Below are positions 1-7,832 of a stretch of 64,000 nucleotides of DNA, in pieces (within the stretch, counting starts at the first letter, position 1; the number at the start of each line of letters is the position of its first letter). The notes beneath the pieces were generated by a model that searched no databases, had not been told where the DNA came from, and was given only the letters and a program-made list of their open reading frames with translations. Source of the stretch: Shewanella sp. KT0246 (GTDB lineage Bacteria > Pseudomonadota > Gammaproteobacteria > Enterobacterales > Shewanellaceae); NCBI RefSeq assembly GCF_019654955.1, contig NZ_BPEV01000003.1, positions 123,874 through 187,873 of the forward strand, read 5' to 3'. Both the position numbers and the translations under genes were made by a program.

Positions 1-222
1 TGTACGCGGGTAGGCATCAAGATCTTCATTTTGGCCAAACTGCATTGGATTGACAAAAATAGACACGACTACATGGTCAGCTCGCTTTAAGGCTTCTGTC
101 ACTAATGTGATATGGCCTTTATGCAAGTTCCCCATGGTTGGTACAAAGGCAACGGTATCACCTTGCATGTGCCATTGTTTTACTTGAGCTCTGATTTCAG
201 CAATGTTCGCTGTGGTAATCAT
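1..222 (-). CDS. panC: Pantoate--beta-alanine ligase, N-terminal part
   Basis: Only the first 74 codons lie in the window; the gene runs off the left edge. The translation starts [13 protein letters not shown] and contains [10 protein letters not shown], the HIGH-type nucleotide-binding motif of pantothenate synthetases, followed by [11 protein letters not shown], which is also typical of the family. The enzyme condenses pantoate with beta-alanine using ATP, the last step of pantothenate synthesis in the cytoplasm. It lies about 100 bases downstream of panB on the same strand, so panB-panC are probably co-transcribed. The family assignment is seen directly; the rest of the protein is not visible. 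Confidence 0.96.
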   Translation of the reverse strand, partial: MITTANIAEIRAQVKQWHMQGDTVAFVPTMGNLHKGHITLVTEALKRADHVVVSIFVNPMQFGQNEDLDAYPRT

Positions 223-326
223 CAATATTTACCTAGTTGTACGATATATTTTAAAGCGTTTAGTTATCTACAATAAGCTGCACAAGATCAAACGCTTTTT
301 TGCTATCAATGGTTGTAAAGGAGTTC

Positions 327-1121
327 TTAGTTAAAAGAATGCTCATCAGCTGGGAAAGTGCCATTGGCCACTTCTTCAATATAGGCTTTTACAGCTGAGC
401 GAATTTCACCGGTTTGCTGTAAATAGTTCTTAGAGAACTTAGGGATATAACCACTAGAGATCCCTAATACATCATGCATGACTAAGATTTGTCCGTCTGT
501 ATCACGGCCTGCTCCAATACCAATAACCGGAATGGTTAACGCTTCAGAGATACGCTTAGCTAAAGAGCTAGGAATGCATTCAACCACAAGTAATTGCGCG
601 CCTGCATTTTGCAGTGCTAAGGCATCATCAATCATTCGTTGTGCTTTATCTTCTTCACGGCCTTGGACTTTAAAACCACCAAAGACATGTACTGATTGCG
701 GGGTTAAACCCAAGTGGGCACAAACTGGAATGCCGCGTTCAGTGAGCATTTTAACGCTATCAAGTAACCACTCTCCGCCTTCAAGTTTGACCATAGTCGC
801 GCCAGCTTGCATCAGAATTGCAGCATTGGCCATGGTTTGCTCTGGAGTGGCATAACTCATGAACGGCATATCAGCGATAAGCAGAGCACGTTGACAGCCG
901 CGGTTAACACTGGCTGTATGGTAGGCAATGTCATTAACCGTCACAGGTAAAGTGTCGCTGTGACCTTGAAGCACCATACCTAAAGAATCACCGACCAGTA
1001 AAACATCGACGCCTTCACTATCAAATGCACCTGCAAAACTGGCATCGTAAGCGGTGAGTGCGGTAAATTTCTTACCTTCTTGTTTGAATTTTATGAGGGT
1101 TGAGCTAGTGACTTTTGACAT
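327..1121 (-). CDS. panB: 3-methyl-2-oxobutanoate hydroxymethyltransferase
   Basis: 264 residues, the usual length for ketopantoate hydroxymethyltransferase. It makes ketopantoate from 2-oxoisovalerate and methylene-tetrahydrofolate, the first committed step of pantothenate and CoA synthesis. Family motifs are clear: TAYDASFA near residue 23, [17 protein letters not shown] near 39-55 (metal-binding Asp), and VKLEGG near 111. It sits between folK and panC in a minus-strand run; 66 bases separate it from folK. Grouping with a folate gene makes sense because the enzyme uses a folate cofactor, but the order is also simply conserved in gammaproteobacteria. Confidence 0.97.
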   Translation of the reverse strand: MSKVTSSTLIKFKQEGKKFTALTAYDASFAGAFDSEGVDVLLVGDSLGMVLQGHSDTLPVTVNDIAYHTASVNRGCQRALLIADMPFMSYATPEQTMANAAILMQAGATMVKLEGGEWLLDSVKMLTERGIPVCAHLGLTPQSVHVFGGFKVQGREEDKAQRMIDDALALQNAGAQLLVVECIPSSLAKRISEALTIPVIGIGAGRDTDGQILVMHDVLGISSGYIPKFSKNYLQQTGEIRSAVKAYIEEVANGTFPADEHSFN

Positions 1122-1187
1122 AATAAACTCTTAGAAGCAATTCATATTCAAGTAATGGATATGCGATGCCAACGGCATAAAAGCTGA

Positions 1188-1667
1188 TTAAATTTGAACT
1201 AATTCAGCTCGCATCTCACGGGTAATTAAGCTTGTTAATTCGGTATTGCAAGGCAGTATTAACTCTTGATTAATATCTGCAAGAGGAATGAGAACAAAAC
1301 TGCGCTGCTTCATTCCATAATGGGGGACTGATAATCGAGGCTCATCGATGATTTGCTTTCCATACAACAAGATATCTAAATCCAGTGTACGAGGTCCCCA
1401 GCGTACTTCTCTGACACGGCCTTGAGTATTTTCAATTTCTTGCAGTGCATCGAGTAAAGCAAGAGGTTTAAGCTCTGTGTTAAATTGTGCCACACCATTG
1501 ACGTAATCGGGTTGTGCTACGTCGCCCATTGGGACTGAACGATAAAGTGGCGACACAGTCACTGCAGAATCTAATGCTATGCTTTTTAAAGCCAGTACAG
1601 CATCATGAATTTGCTGTACTGGTTCATTTAGGTTTGCACCTAACGCCACATATACCGTGGTGCTCAT
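1188..1667 (-). CDS. folK: 2-amino-4-hydroxy-6-hydroxymethyldihydropteridine pyrophosphokinase (HPPK)
   Basis: 159 residues, full length for HPPK. It transfers pyrophosphate from ATP to 6-hydroxymethyl-dihydropterin in folate synthesis. Visible family signatures are VALGANLNEP at the N-terminus, SPLYRSVPMGD near residue 40, and RWGPRTLDLDILLYG near residue 90, which carries the metal-binding aspartates. The start codon lies 2 bases past the pcnB stop, indicating tight coupling with pcnB, as in E. coli. Confidence 0.97.
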   Translation of the reverse strand: MSTTVYVALGANLNEPVQQIHDAVLALKSIALDSAVTVSPLYRSVPMGDVAQPDYVNGVAQFNTELKPLALLDALQEIENTQGRVREVRWGPRTLDLDILLYGKQIIDEPRLSVPHYGMKQRSFVLIPLADINQELILPCNTELTSLITREMRAELVQI

Positions 1668-1669
1668 GG

Positions 1670-3121
1670 TTAACCTTTTTTATCAGCTTTGGGGGCTGGT
1701 TGGGCTTCCGGTGCACCTGAAGCATCTGTTTTTGGTTTGTTTGGACGGCGACGCTTGCGCTGGTGGGCATTGCGATTACGACTCGGGCCCTTTTTACTGC
1801 TTTTAGCTATTTCAGAGCGTTCTTGTTCGTCTGCTTCAACAAAGGACTTCCACCAAGCGGCAATTTTACCAATATTGCCAGCTTCTGCTTCACCACGAAG
1901 TAGCAATAAATCATAAGCTGCACGGAACTTAGGATGCTCAAGTAGTTTAAAAGCACGGGTGCCTTGGCTACGTTCAAGACGTAATTGTAACTGCCAAATG
2001 TCTTTAGCTGGTGTGCTAAAACGACGCGGAATGCTAATGGTGCGACATTGTTGCTCCATCACATCACCCATAGCTGCCACGTGGGCATCGTAATGGGTTA
2101 AGCCACTTTCAAGCGCTATATCATCAGCACGTTGCTTTAATGGGTACCAAAGCAGGGCTGCGTAGAAGAACGCTGGTGTCACAGGTTTATCTTGGCTAAC
2201 GCGTAAATCGGTGTTGCTCATAACGGCATTGAGCATTTTGGCTGTATAGCCATTAGGTTGCTCTTTGATTTGTGCTGAAATTTGCGGGAATAATGGCTGA
2301 AATAAGCCTAAATCTCGCATCATTTCGTAATTAGCTTGTGCTTTACCGGCAAAAAATAGTTTCAGTACTTCTTCGTACATTCTTGCTGCAGGAATATCTT
2401 TTAGCAGTGGTGCTAACTCTTTAATTGGCGCAGCTGTTTTTGGCTCGATTTGCATATCAAGTTTAGTGGCAAAACGCACTGCACGAAGCATACGTACCGG
2501 ATCTTCACGGTAACGAGTTTCAGGATCGCCAATTAAACGAATGGTTCTGGCATCTAAATCACTGATGCCACCGCCGTAACTGCGGATCGAGTAATCACTG
2601 ATATCGTAATAAAGTGCGTTTACCGTAAAGTCACGGCGCTCGGCATCTTCATCGATTTCGCCATAGACGTTGTCACGTAACAAGCGCCCTTCAGCATTGG
2701 ACTTTGAAATCTTGTCGTCAGTTTCACCGTGATGGCCACGGAAAGTTGCAACTTCAATGACGTCACGACCAAATACAATGTGGGCCAATCTAAATCTACG
2801 TCCCACAAGACGGCTGTTGCGGAATAATTTTTTGATTTCTTCTGGGGTAGCGTTAGTCACTACGTCGAAATCTTTAGGTTCCATGCCTAGAAGTATATCG
2901 CGAACACCACCGCCAACTAGATAGGCTTTGTAGCCAGACTTGCTAAGTCGGTATAGGACTTTGAGTGCATTCTCACTGATTTGACGCCTAGATATTGTAT
3001 GGGCATCTCTGGTGACAATGTCCAGGCGCAGTCCGTCATCCTGAGCTTCTGGCTCAATAACTGGAGTGGATTTATTGTCTTCAAACAGTTGTTTGCAGAA
3101 TTGGCTAATACGGCGAAAAAT
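1670..3121 (-). CDS. pcnB: Poly(A) polymerase I, probable AUU start
   Basis: About 483 residues. It adds 3' poly(A) tails to RNA and so promotes decay. The nucleotidyltransferase head is visible (LVGGGVRDILLG and PKDFDVVTNATPEE with the catalytic Asp pair) and is followed by the RNA-binding domain and a basic C-terminal tail (KKGPSRNRNAHQRKRRRPNK). The first ATG (2882-2884) falls inside the catalytic motif and cannot be the true start. Upstream the frame stays open for about 80 codons to a stop at 3143-3145, with no ATG, GTG or TTG. The product beginning at ATT 3119-3121 reads IFRRISQFCKQLF and aligns with E. coli MFTRVANFCRKVL. A good ribosome site, GAGG, lies 6 bases upstream. E. coli pcnB is known to start at AUU, so I place the start here; the adjacent ATT at 3122-3124 is the alternative. 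Confidence 0.9.
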   Translation of the reverse strand: MFRRISQFCKQLFEDNKSTPVIEPEAQDDGLRLDIVTRDAHTISRRQISENALKVLYRLSKSGYKAYLVGGGVRDILLGMEPKDFDVVTNATPEEIKKLFRNSRLVGRRFRLAHIVFGRDVIEVATFRGHHGETDDKISKSNAEGRLLRDNVYGEIDEDAERRDFTVNALYYDISDYSIRSYGGGISDLDARTIRLIGDPETRYREDPVRMLRAVRFATKLDMQIEPKTAAPIKELAPLLKDIPAARMYEEVLKLFFAGKAQANYEMMRDLGLFQPLFPQISAQIKEQPNGYTAKMLNAVMSNTDLRVSQDKPVTPAFFYAALLWYPLKQRADDIALESGLTHYDAHVAAMGDVMEQQCRTISIPRRFSTPAKDIWQLQLRLERSQGTRAFKLLEHPKFRAAYDLLLLRGEAEAGNIGKIAAWWKSFVEADEQERSEIAKSSKKGPSRNRNAHQRKRRRPNKPKTDASGAPEAQPAPKADKKG

Positions 3122-3211
3122 AATACACCTCGAACGATACGATTAATGGTTAAAATAAAATGGTTAAAAATCTGGCGGCTATGATATACCAATTGTAAGC
3201 TAATGAGTATA

Positions 3212-4084
3212 TCACTGCGCTATCAGAATCTCAGATACTTGAGGAATATCAGTAATACTAAATTGCTCGCAAGCTTGTTTTAGCATGATATCCACATGAT
3301 CAGTGTCTACTTGTGCTTGCCCTAAAAACTGCAACGCTGCATTTATACTGGCTTGTGGCCGTTTTACATCAATGGCATTGGCATAATTTTGTTTAGATAA
3401 TTTAAAGCCGGGTTTTGTACAGGCAAGGGGTAAGTGCAGCCAGTTCGGTGAACAAAAACCAAGAATTTTATTCATGCTGAGTTGTCTGCAGCTAGTTTCG
3501 AGTAAATCGCAACCTCGGACAATTTCTGTAATGCCTTGAAAAGCGTCATCGATAACCACAGCCAGTTGATATGCGTATAAACCATCACTGCGTTTGATGA
3601 TAAAATCTTCGCCAGCAAAACTTTCACTAACTGTCACATTACCCATTAATAAGTCATCAAATTGATCTATTTTGGCACTATTTCGTATTCGAATAGCACC
3701 TTGGTTATGTGGCGTCGATAATTGTCCGCAGCGACTATCGTATACACCGCCCATTTGGCCAATTTGTTTACGGGTACATTGGCAAAAGTAGGCTAAATCA
3801 TGACTTAATAATATATCAATTTGATTTTGATACACTTCTGTTCGCTGACTTTGATATAACTCTTGATCATCCCAACATAATCCATAGGCTTCTAGCGTCG
3901 CTAGAATGTCACGACTTGCGCCCCTTACTTCACGTGGAGGATCAATATCTTCAATACGAACCAACCATTTTCCATTTTGATGTTTTGCGCGAAGGTAACT
4001 TCCGAGTGCAGCAATGAGGGAGCCGAAATGCAATGGGCCAGAAGGTGATGGAGCAAAGCGACCAATATAATGAGGTGAGTTCAC
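3212..4084 (-). CDS. gluQ: Glutamyl-Q tRNA(Asp) synthetase
   Basis: 290 residues, resembling the catalytic half of glutamyl-tRNA synthetase without the anticodon-binding domain, which is the GluQ architecture. It attaches glutamate to queuosine in tRNA(Asp). The class I signatures are APSPSGPLHFGSL (HIGH-type) near residue 11 and KLSKQN (KMSKS-type) near residue 230. Zinc-ligand cysteines are seen in CQCTRKQ and YDSRCG. It follows dksA, as in E. coli and Shigella, with a terminator-like hairpin between them, so expression probably relies on read-through or its own promoter. Confidence 0.95.
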   Translation of the reverse strand: MNSPHYIGRFAPSPSGPLHFGSLIAALGSYLRAKHQNGKWLVRIEDIDPPREVRGASRDILATLEAYGLCWDDQELYQSQRTEVYQNQIDILLSHDLAYFCQCTRKQIGQMGGVYDSRCGQLSTPHNQGAIRIRNSAKIDQFDDLLMGNVTVSESFAGEDFIIKRSDGLYAYQLAVVIDDAFQGITEIVRGCDLLETSCRQLSMNKILGFCSPNWLHLPLACTKPGFKLSKQNYANAIDVKRPQASINAALQFLGQAQVDTDHVDIMLKQACEQFSITDIPQVSEILIAQ

Positions 4085-4114
4085 CGATATACCTTTTGCT
4101 TAAATCAGTTTAGC

Positions 4115-4157
4115 GATAGGAAAAATACAAAAACAAAGGGCGAGAATAATCTCGCCC
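4115..4157 (-). terminator. Hairpin terminator between dksA and gluQ
   Basis: Read on the minus strand, GGGCGAGA (4138-4145 complement) pairs with TCTCGCCC across a 4-base loop, followed by a T-rich run. It lies just after dksA and before gluQ. A terminator at this junction is known in the E. coli/Shigella dksA-gluQ unit. Confidence 0.7.
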
Positions 4158-4208
4158 AATATACTGATATCGGAAAATAGTTTGAACCGATTGTCAGTGG
4201 TTGCTGAA

Positions 4209-4652
4209 TTAGCCAGCCATTTGCTTTTCTTTAATTTCAGCAAGTGTCTTACAGTCGATACATTGATCAGCTGTTGGACGTGCTTCAAGACGGCGGATAC
4301 CGATCTCAACACCACAAGAATCACAGAAGCCAAAATCATCTTCTTCAATTTTTTGTAATGTTTTTTCAATCTTTTTAATTAGTTTACGTTCTCTGTCACG
4401 AGCACGTAATTCTAAACTAAATTCTTCTTCCTGGGCTGCGCGATCAACTGGATCTGGGAAGTTAGCAGCTTCGTCTTGCATATGGTTCAACGTGCGGTCA
4501 ACTTCTTCACGTAACTGGTTACGCCAAGCTTCTAAAATCATTTTAAAATGACCACGTTGCTCTTCACCCATATACTCCTCACCAGCTTTTTCCTGGTAAG
4601 GTTCTACACCTGCGATAGCGAGTACGCCGAGTTTTTTGGTGCCTTCAGGCAT
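4209..4652 (-). CDS. dksA: RNA polymerase-binding transcription factor DksA
   Basis: 147 residues, close to the 151 of E. coli DksA. It binds the RNA polymerase secondary channel and works with ppGpp to reset transcription during starvation. The coiled-coil region (residues about 30-110) contains [15 protein letters not shown], whose acidic tip (the DPVDRA stretch) is the functional DksA tip. The C-terminal zinc finger is the four-cysteine type: [21 protein letters not shown] then CIDC. All four cysteines are present, so it is the canonical zinc form. Its neighbours sfsA and gluQ match the E. coli order. Confidence 0.98.
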   Translation of the reverse strand: MPEGTKKLGVLAIAGVEPYQEKAGEEYMGEEQRGHFKMILEAWRNQLREEVDRTLNHMQDEAANFPDPVDRAAQEEEFSLELRARDRERKLIKKIEKTLQKIEEDDFGFCDSCGVEIGIRRLEARPTADQCIDCKTLAEIKEKQMAG

Positions 4653-4770
4653 AACGCATCTCCTGTAATAATTAGCGATTTATGTGCGTCGTAAAATTTA
4701 TGGCCGCTATCTATAGCAGAAACTCTATAGCGTGGCAAATTATTTGATTAGTAATTTTATCTTTTTTGAA

Positions 4771-5475
4771 CTAAACAATTACTTTGCATGAACGGGTCAG
4801 GGTACTTGAGATAGCCGATAATTCAGTTTGATAAGCTAAAACTTCTACGCCGCTATTTACCGCTTGTTTTAGTAATAATGCATATTGCGGATCGATATGC
4901 TCTGCCGCTTGCACGATATTGATACCAGTATGCTGAACAACAAACAGCAATACTGCTCTATGACCTAGACTAACCATATGCATTAGCTCGCGCAAATGCT
5001 TTTGACCCCTTGTTGTGACTGAATCGGGGAAATAGCCTACTGTTTGCTCTAATAATGTACAGCTTTTGATTTCCACATAGCATAAAGGTCGATTGTCCTC
5101 GCTTAACAGTATATCTATGCGGCTATTTTCGTCACCGTATTTAACCTCTCGCTTAATGCTTGAGTAACCAGCTAACTCAGTTATCACTCCTGCTTTTATG
5201 GCTTCTTCTGCTAGTGCGTTAGCTCTACCTGTGTTGATCCCAATAAGGTGTTGCTCTGTGGTTTGTGCTATTTCCCAAGTGTTTGGGTATTTTCGTTTAG
5301 GGTTATCAGAGGTCGAAAACCACACCTTTTCACCTGGGAATAAGCAGTTTTTCATTGACCCCGTATTCGGGCAATGAATGGTTATTTCTGTTCCGTCATC
5401 AAGTCTGACATCAGCTAAAAAACGTTTATAGCGTTTAATCAAGGTTCCCTGTTGCAGCGCTGGGGTAAAGTCCAT
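4771..5475 (-). CDS. sfsA: Sugar fermentation stimulation protein SfsA
   Basis: 234 residues, full length for SfsA. The family was named for a role in maltose gene expression and has a nuclease-like fold; the exact biochemical function is unsettled. Visible family blocks are [20 protein letters not shown] near residue 34, [21 protein letters not shown] near residue 118 (the PD-(D/E)XK-like acidic/lysine pattern), and [16 protein letters not shown] near residue 149. It lies directly upstream of dksA on the same strand, as in enterobacteria, with a gap of 118 bases that probably holds the dksA promoter. Confidence 0.95.
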   Translation of the reverse strand: MDFTPALQQGTLIKRYKRFLADVRLDDGTEITIHCPNTGSMKNCLFPGEKVWFSTSDNPKRKYPNTWEIAQTTEQHLIGINTGRANALAEEAIKAGVITELAGYSSIKREVKYGDENSRIDILLSEDNRPLCYVEIKSCTLLEQTVGYFPDSVTTRGQKHLRELMHMVSLGHRAVLLFVVQHTGINIVQAAEHIDPQYALLLKQAVNSGVEVLAYQTELSAISSTLTRSCKVIV

Positions 5476-5616
5476 GAAAAAGTTTTCTCCGAAAAATAGT
5501 GTTTACACTTTTTATTGATAACTATATTGGTTTTTGTCACGTTTCATTATCGAATTACAGTACACTTAGCCCATTAGAAACAAAAGTTACAATGCAAGAA
5601 CAACAAGGAAATCATA

Positions 5617-6891
5617 ATGGAAATAATGACCGTTACCCTAACACAAGAAGCGCCACAGAGCCTTTGGGGTAAAGCAGATGTTACTTATCAAGGCAGCCAA
5701 GCATTAATTCACTTATCTGGTACTGATGAATTACGTCAGGTACAAATGGCCGCGAGAAAAATTCGTAGCCAAGGTGTGGATAAGGTTCAGCTAGAAGGTT
5801 CACTTTGGAACATAGATTCACAATGGGCTTTTTCACAAGGTTTCACCACAGCTAAAGGTGCGTTTGAAGTAATTTGGTGTGGCGATAATGACACTCAAAC
5901 GACCCTGACTCATCGTTCTGAGTCGGCAAGTTTTGCGCGTATGCTAGTTAATGAAACGCCAGAAGAGTTATCGCCAGTGATTTTGGCTAACCATGCAGCT
6001 AAATGGTTAAAAGCAATCGGTGGTGACAAGGTCAGTTATGAAATCATTGAAGGCCAAGAGTTACTAGAAGCCCAGTGGATTGGGTTACATGCTGTAGGCC
6101 GTGGCAGTGAACGTCCGCCTGCTATGTTGGTGCTTGATTTCAATCCATTAGATGCAGATGCCGAGGTATCAACCGCCTTAGTGGGTAAAGGTATCACCTT
6201 TGATTCTGGCGGCTACAGCATTAAGCCATCTGAAGGCATGCTTGATATGAAGTGTGATATGGGCGGTGCGGCAACAGTAACAGCTGCATTAGGCCTTGCA
6301 ATGAAAGCAGGCCTTAATAAACGCGTGAAACTTTTCTTATGCTGTGCTGAGAATCTTATTAGTGGGCATGCATATAAGTTAGGTGACATTTTAACTTATA
6401 AGAATGGTGTGACCGTAGAAGTGGTTAACACTGATGCTGAAGGGCGCCTAGTGCTTGCTGATGGTTTACAGGCTGCATCTGATACTGGTGCTGAGCTGAT
6501 TATTGATGCGGCAACATTAACTGGCGCTGCAGTAATGGCAGTAGGTACTAACTACAATGCTATTTTCTCTCCTCAAATGGAAACCTTGCAGCTTGCGCAG
6601 CAACAAGCGGCAACAGTGGCTGAAAATGTGTGGCCGTTACCATTAGATGCTTGGCACAAAGATATGTGTCCATCTCCTTTTGCTGACACAGCCAATAGCC
6701 GTGCAATGAAAGGTGGCGGAGCTGGTGGTGCTTCAAATGCTGCTGGTTTCTTATGGCGTTTTGTTCGTCCAGACGTTAACTGGTTGCATATGGATTTAGC
6801 AGGGGCTTATGCATCATCTGCTAACTCTTTATGGAGTGCTGGTGCTACGGGTCATGGTGTACTGACAATTGCAGCGATACTGAATAAGTAA
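5617..6891 (+). CDS. pepB: Peptidase B (M17 leucyl aminopeptidase family)
   Basis: 424 residues, near the 427 of E. coli PepB. It is a cytoplasmic manganese/zinc aminopeptidase that trims N-terminal residues from peptides. M17 signatures are present in order: VGKGITFDSGGYSIK (catalytic Lys and metal Asp), DMKCDMGGAATV, and NTDAEGRLVLADGL with the metal-binding Asp/Glu. The start at 5617 has AAGGA seven bases upstream; an in-frame ATG three codons later is possible. It stands alone between sfsA (divergent) and a terminator. Confidence 0.95.
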   Translation: MEIMTVTLTQEAPQSLWGKADVTYQGSQALIHLSGTDELRQVQMAARKIRSQGVDKVQLEGSLWNIDSQWAFSQGFTTAKGAFEVIWCGDNDTQTTLTHRSESASFARMLVNETPEELSPVILANHAAKWLKAIGGDKVSYEIIEGQELLEAQWIGLHAVGRGSERPPAMLVLDFNPLDADAEVSTALVGKGITFDSGGYSIKPSEGMLDMKCDMGGAATVTAALGLAMKAGLNKRVKLFLCCAENLISGHAYKLGDILTYKNGVTVEVVNTDAEGRLVLADGLQAASDTGAELIIDAATLTGAAVMAVGTNYNAIFSPQMETLQLAQQQAATVAENVWPLPLDAWHKDMCPSPFADTANSRAMKGGGAGGASNAAGFLWRFVRPDVNWLHMDLAGAYASSANSLWSAGATGHGVLTIAAILNK

Positions 6892-6928
6892 CAGTACTAC
6901 TGTGCAATAGAATGTCGCTGTATTATTC

Positions 6929-6955
6929 AAAAAGCCGCTTAATGCGGCTTTTTTG
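6929..6955 (+). terminator. Rho-independent terminator after pepB
   Basis: GCCGC-ttaat-GCGGC stem preceded by an A-run and followed by TTTTTT. It can serve both pepB (plus) and thpR (minus), which converge here. Confidence 0.85.
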
Positions 6956-6972
6956 TGGCTGAACATTTTTTA

Positions 6973-7554
6973 CTAAATCAAAGGCCAGCTTTTCATGGGA
7001 ATATAGTTAACTCCAGCAGCTGTGGTTTGTGATTCAAATAAAATAAGTTCATCGATGTCTATGATGAAAGGGCTAAACTCGGTTGTCATGATGGGTTTGC
7101 TTGTGTTTAAAAGATCACTTATTGGTTGATGTTCAAAGGGGGGGGAGCTTACTTGGCGAAATAAGCTAATATGAGGTCGATAAGCATGTTGGCTTTGATA
7201 TAAATTAAGCTTTCGAGAAACCTCGGCTAATTTCACAGCGATATGGGCTAACTCATCATTGGCTTTCCCTTCTATACACACTACCTTGGCATTCGACCAA
7301 TAAGCGATACTTTCAAGGACTTGACTGGAACGCTTGAATGACATTGAAGAGATAAGAGAATCGATTTTTTGCATATCAATTTGACTGGTTTGTCCTAAAA
7401 ATGCGGCTGTTATGTGTAAATTAACCATTTGTACTGGTTTTGCAGACGGATTGATTGTCGCTTCTAATTGCTGTTGTACATCGATTAACCCTTGCTGATT
7501 CTTGACTGTTAAGGGAAATCCAATAAAAGTGCGTTTACTATCATTTTTGGACAT
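6973..7554 (-). CDS. thpR: RNA 2',3'-cyclic phosphodiesterase (2H family)
   Basis: 193 residues. The two His-x-Thr/Ser motifs of the 2H phosphoesterase (LigT/ThpR) family are seen: LHITAAFLG near residue 47 and RPHISLFR near residue 147. Members open 2',3'-cyclic phosphate ends of RNA; the reverse activity led to the old name 2'-5' RNA ligase. The N-terminal SKRTFIGFPL is the usual first strand. In E. coli this gene sits between sfsA and hrpB, and it lies between the same two genes here, though pepB and a GGDEF-EAL gene have been inserted around it. Confidence 0.9.
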   Translation of the reverse strand: MSKNDSKRTFIGFPLTVKNQQGLIDVQQQLEATINPSAKPVQMVNLHITAAFLGQTSQIDMQKIDSLISSMSFKRSSQVLESIAYWSNAKVVCIEGKANDELAHIAVKLAEVSRKLNLYQSQHAYRPHISLFRQVSSPPFEHQPISDLLNTSKPIMTTEFSPFIIDIDELILFESQTTAAGVNYIPMKSWPLI

Positions 7555-7656
7555 TAAATCACCTTATAAATCGTTCTTAATTGAATTGTATCGCAAAGGG
7601 TTATTATCTAGGTTAATTTACAGGAAACTTTAGTTAAAGATAATCGGGTAGGTTGC

Positions 7657-7694
7657 CATTTTTAATCTAATATTACTTATATGGATTAAAAATG
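7657..7694. repeat. Perfect 11-bp inverted repeat between divergent genes
   Basis: CATTTTTAATC at 7657-7667 and its exact complement GATTAAAAATG at 7684-7694, separated by 16 AT-rich bases. It lies between divergent thpR and the GGDEF-EAL gene, where it could be an operator or a cruciform. No function is assigned. Confidence 0.5.
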
Positions 7695-7832
7695 TGGTTA
7701 ACTTTAAGGGAAGTAAGTTTGCCACTGAACATGAGTATTTTTGCTGAATACTTTAGCTTCTGAGAGCTTAACTTCTGAGAACCTTTCTACAGAGTAAGTG
7801 AGTTAAATTGTCATTAAATAATGAGTTAGTGA

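Noticed and set aside
2917..3192. Open frame of 91 codons on the minus strand over the pcnB start
   Set aside because: It overlaps the conserved N-terminal PcnB sequence in another frame and has no recognisable product.
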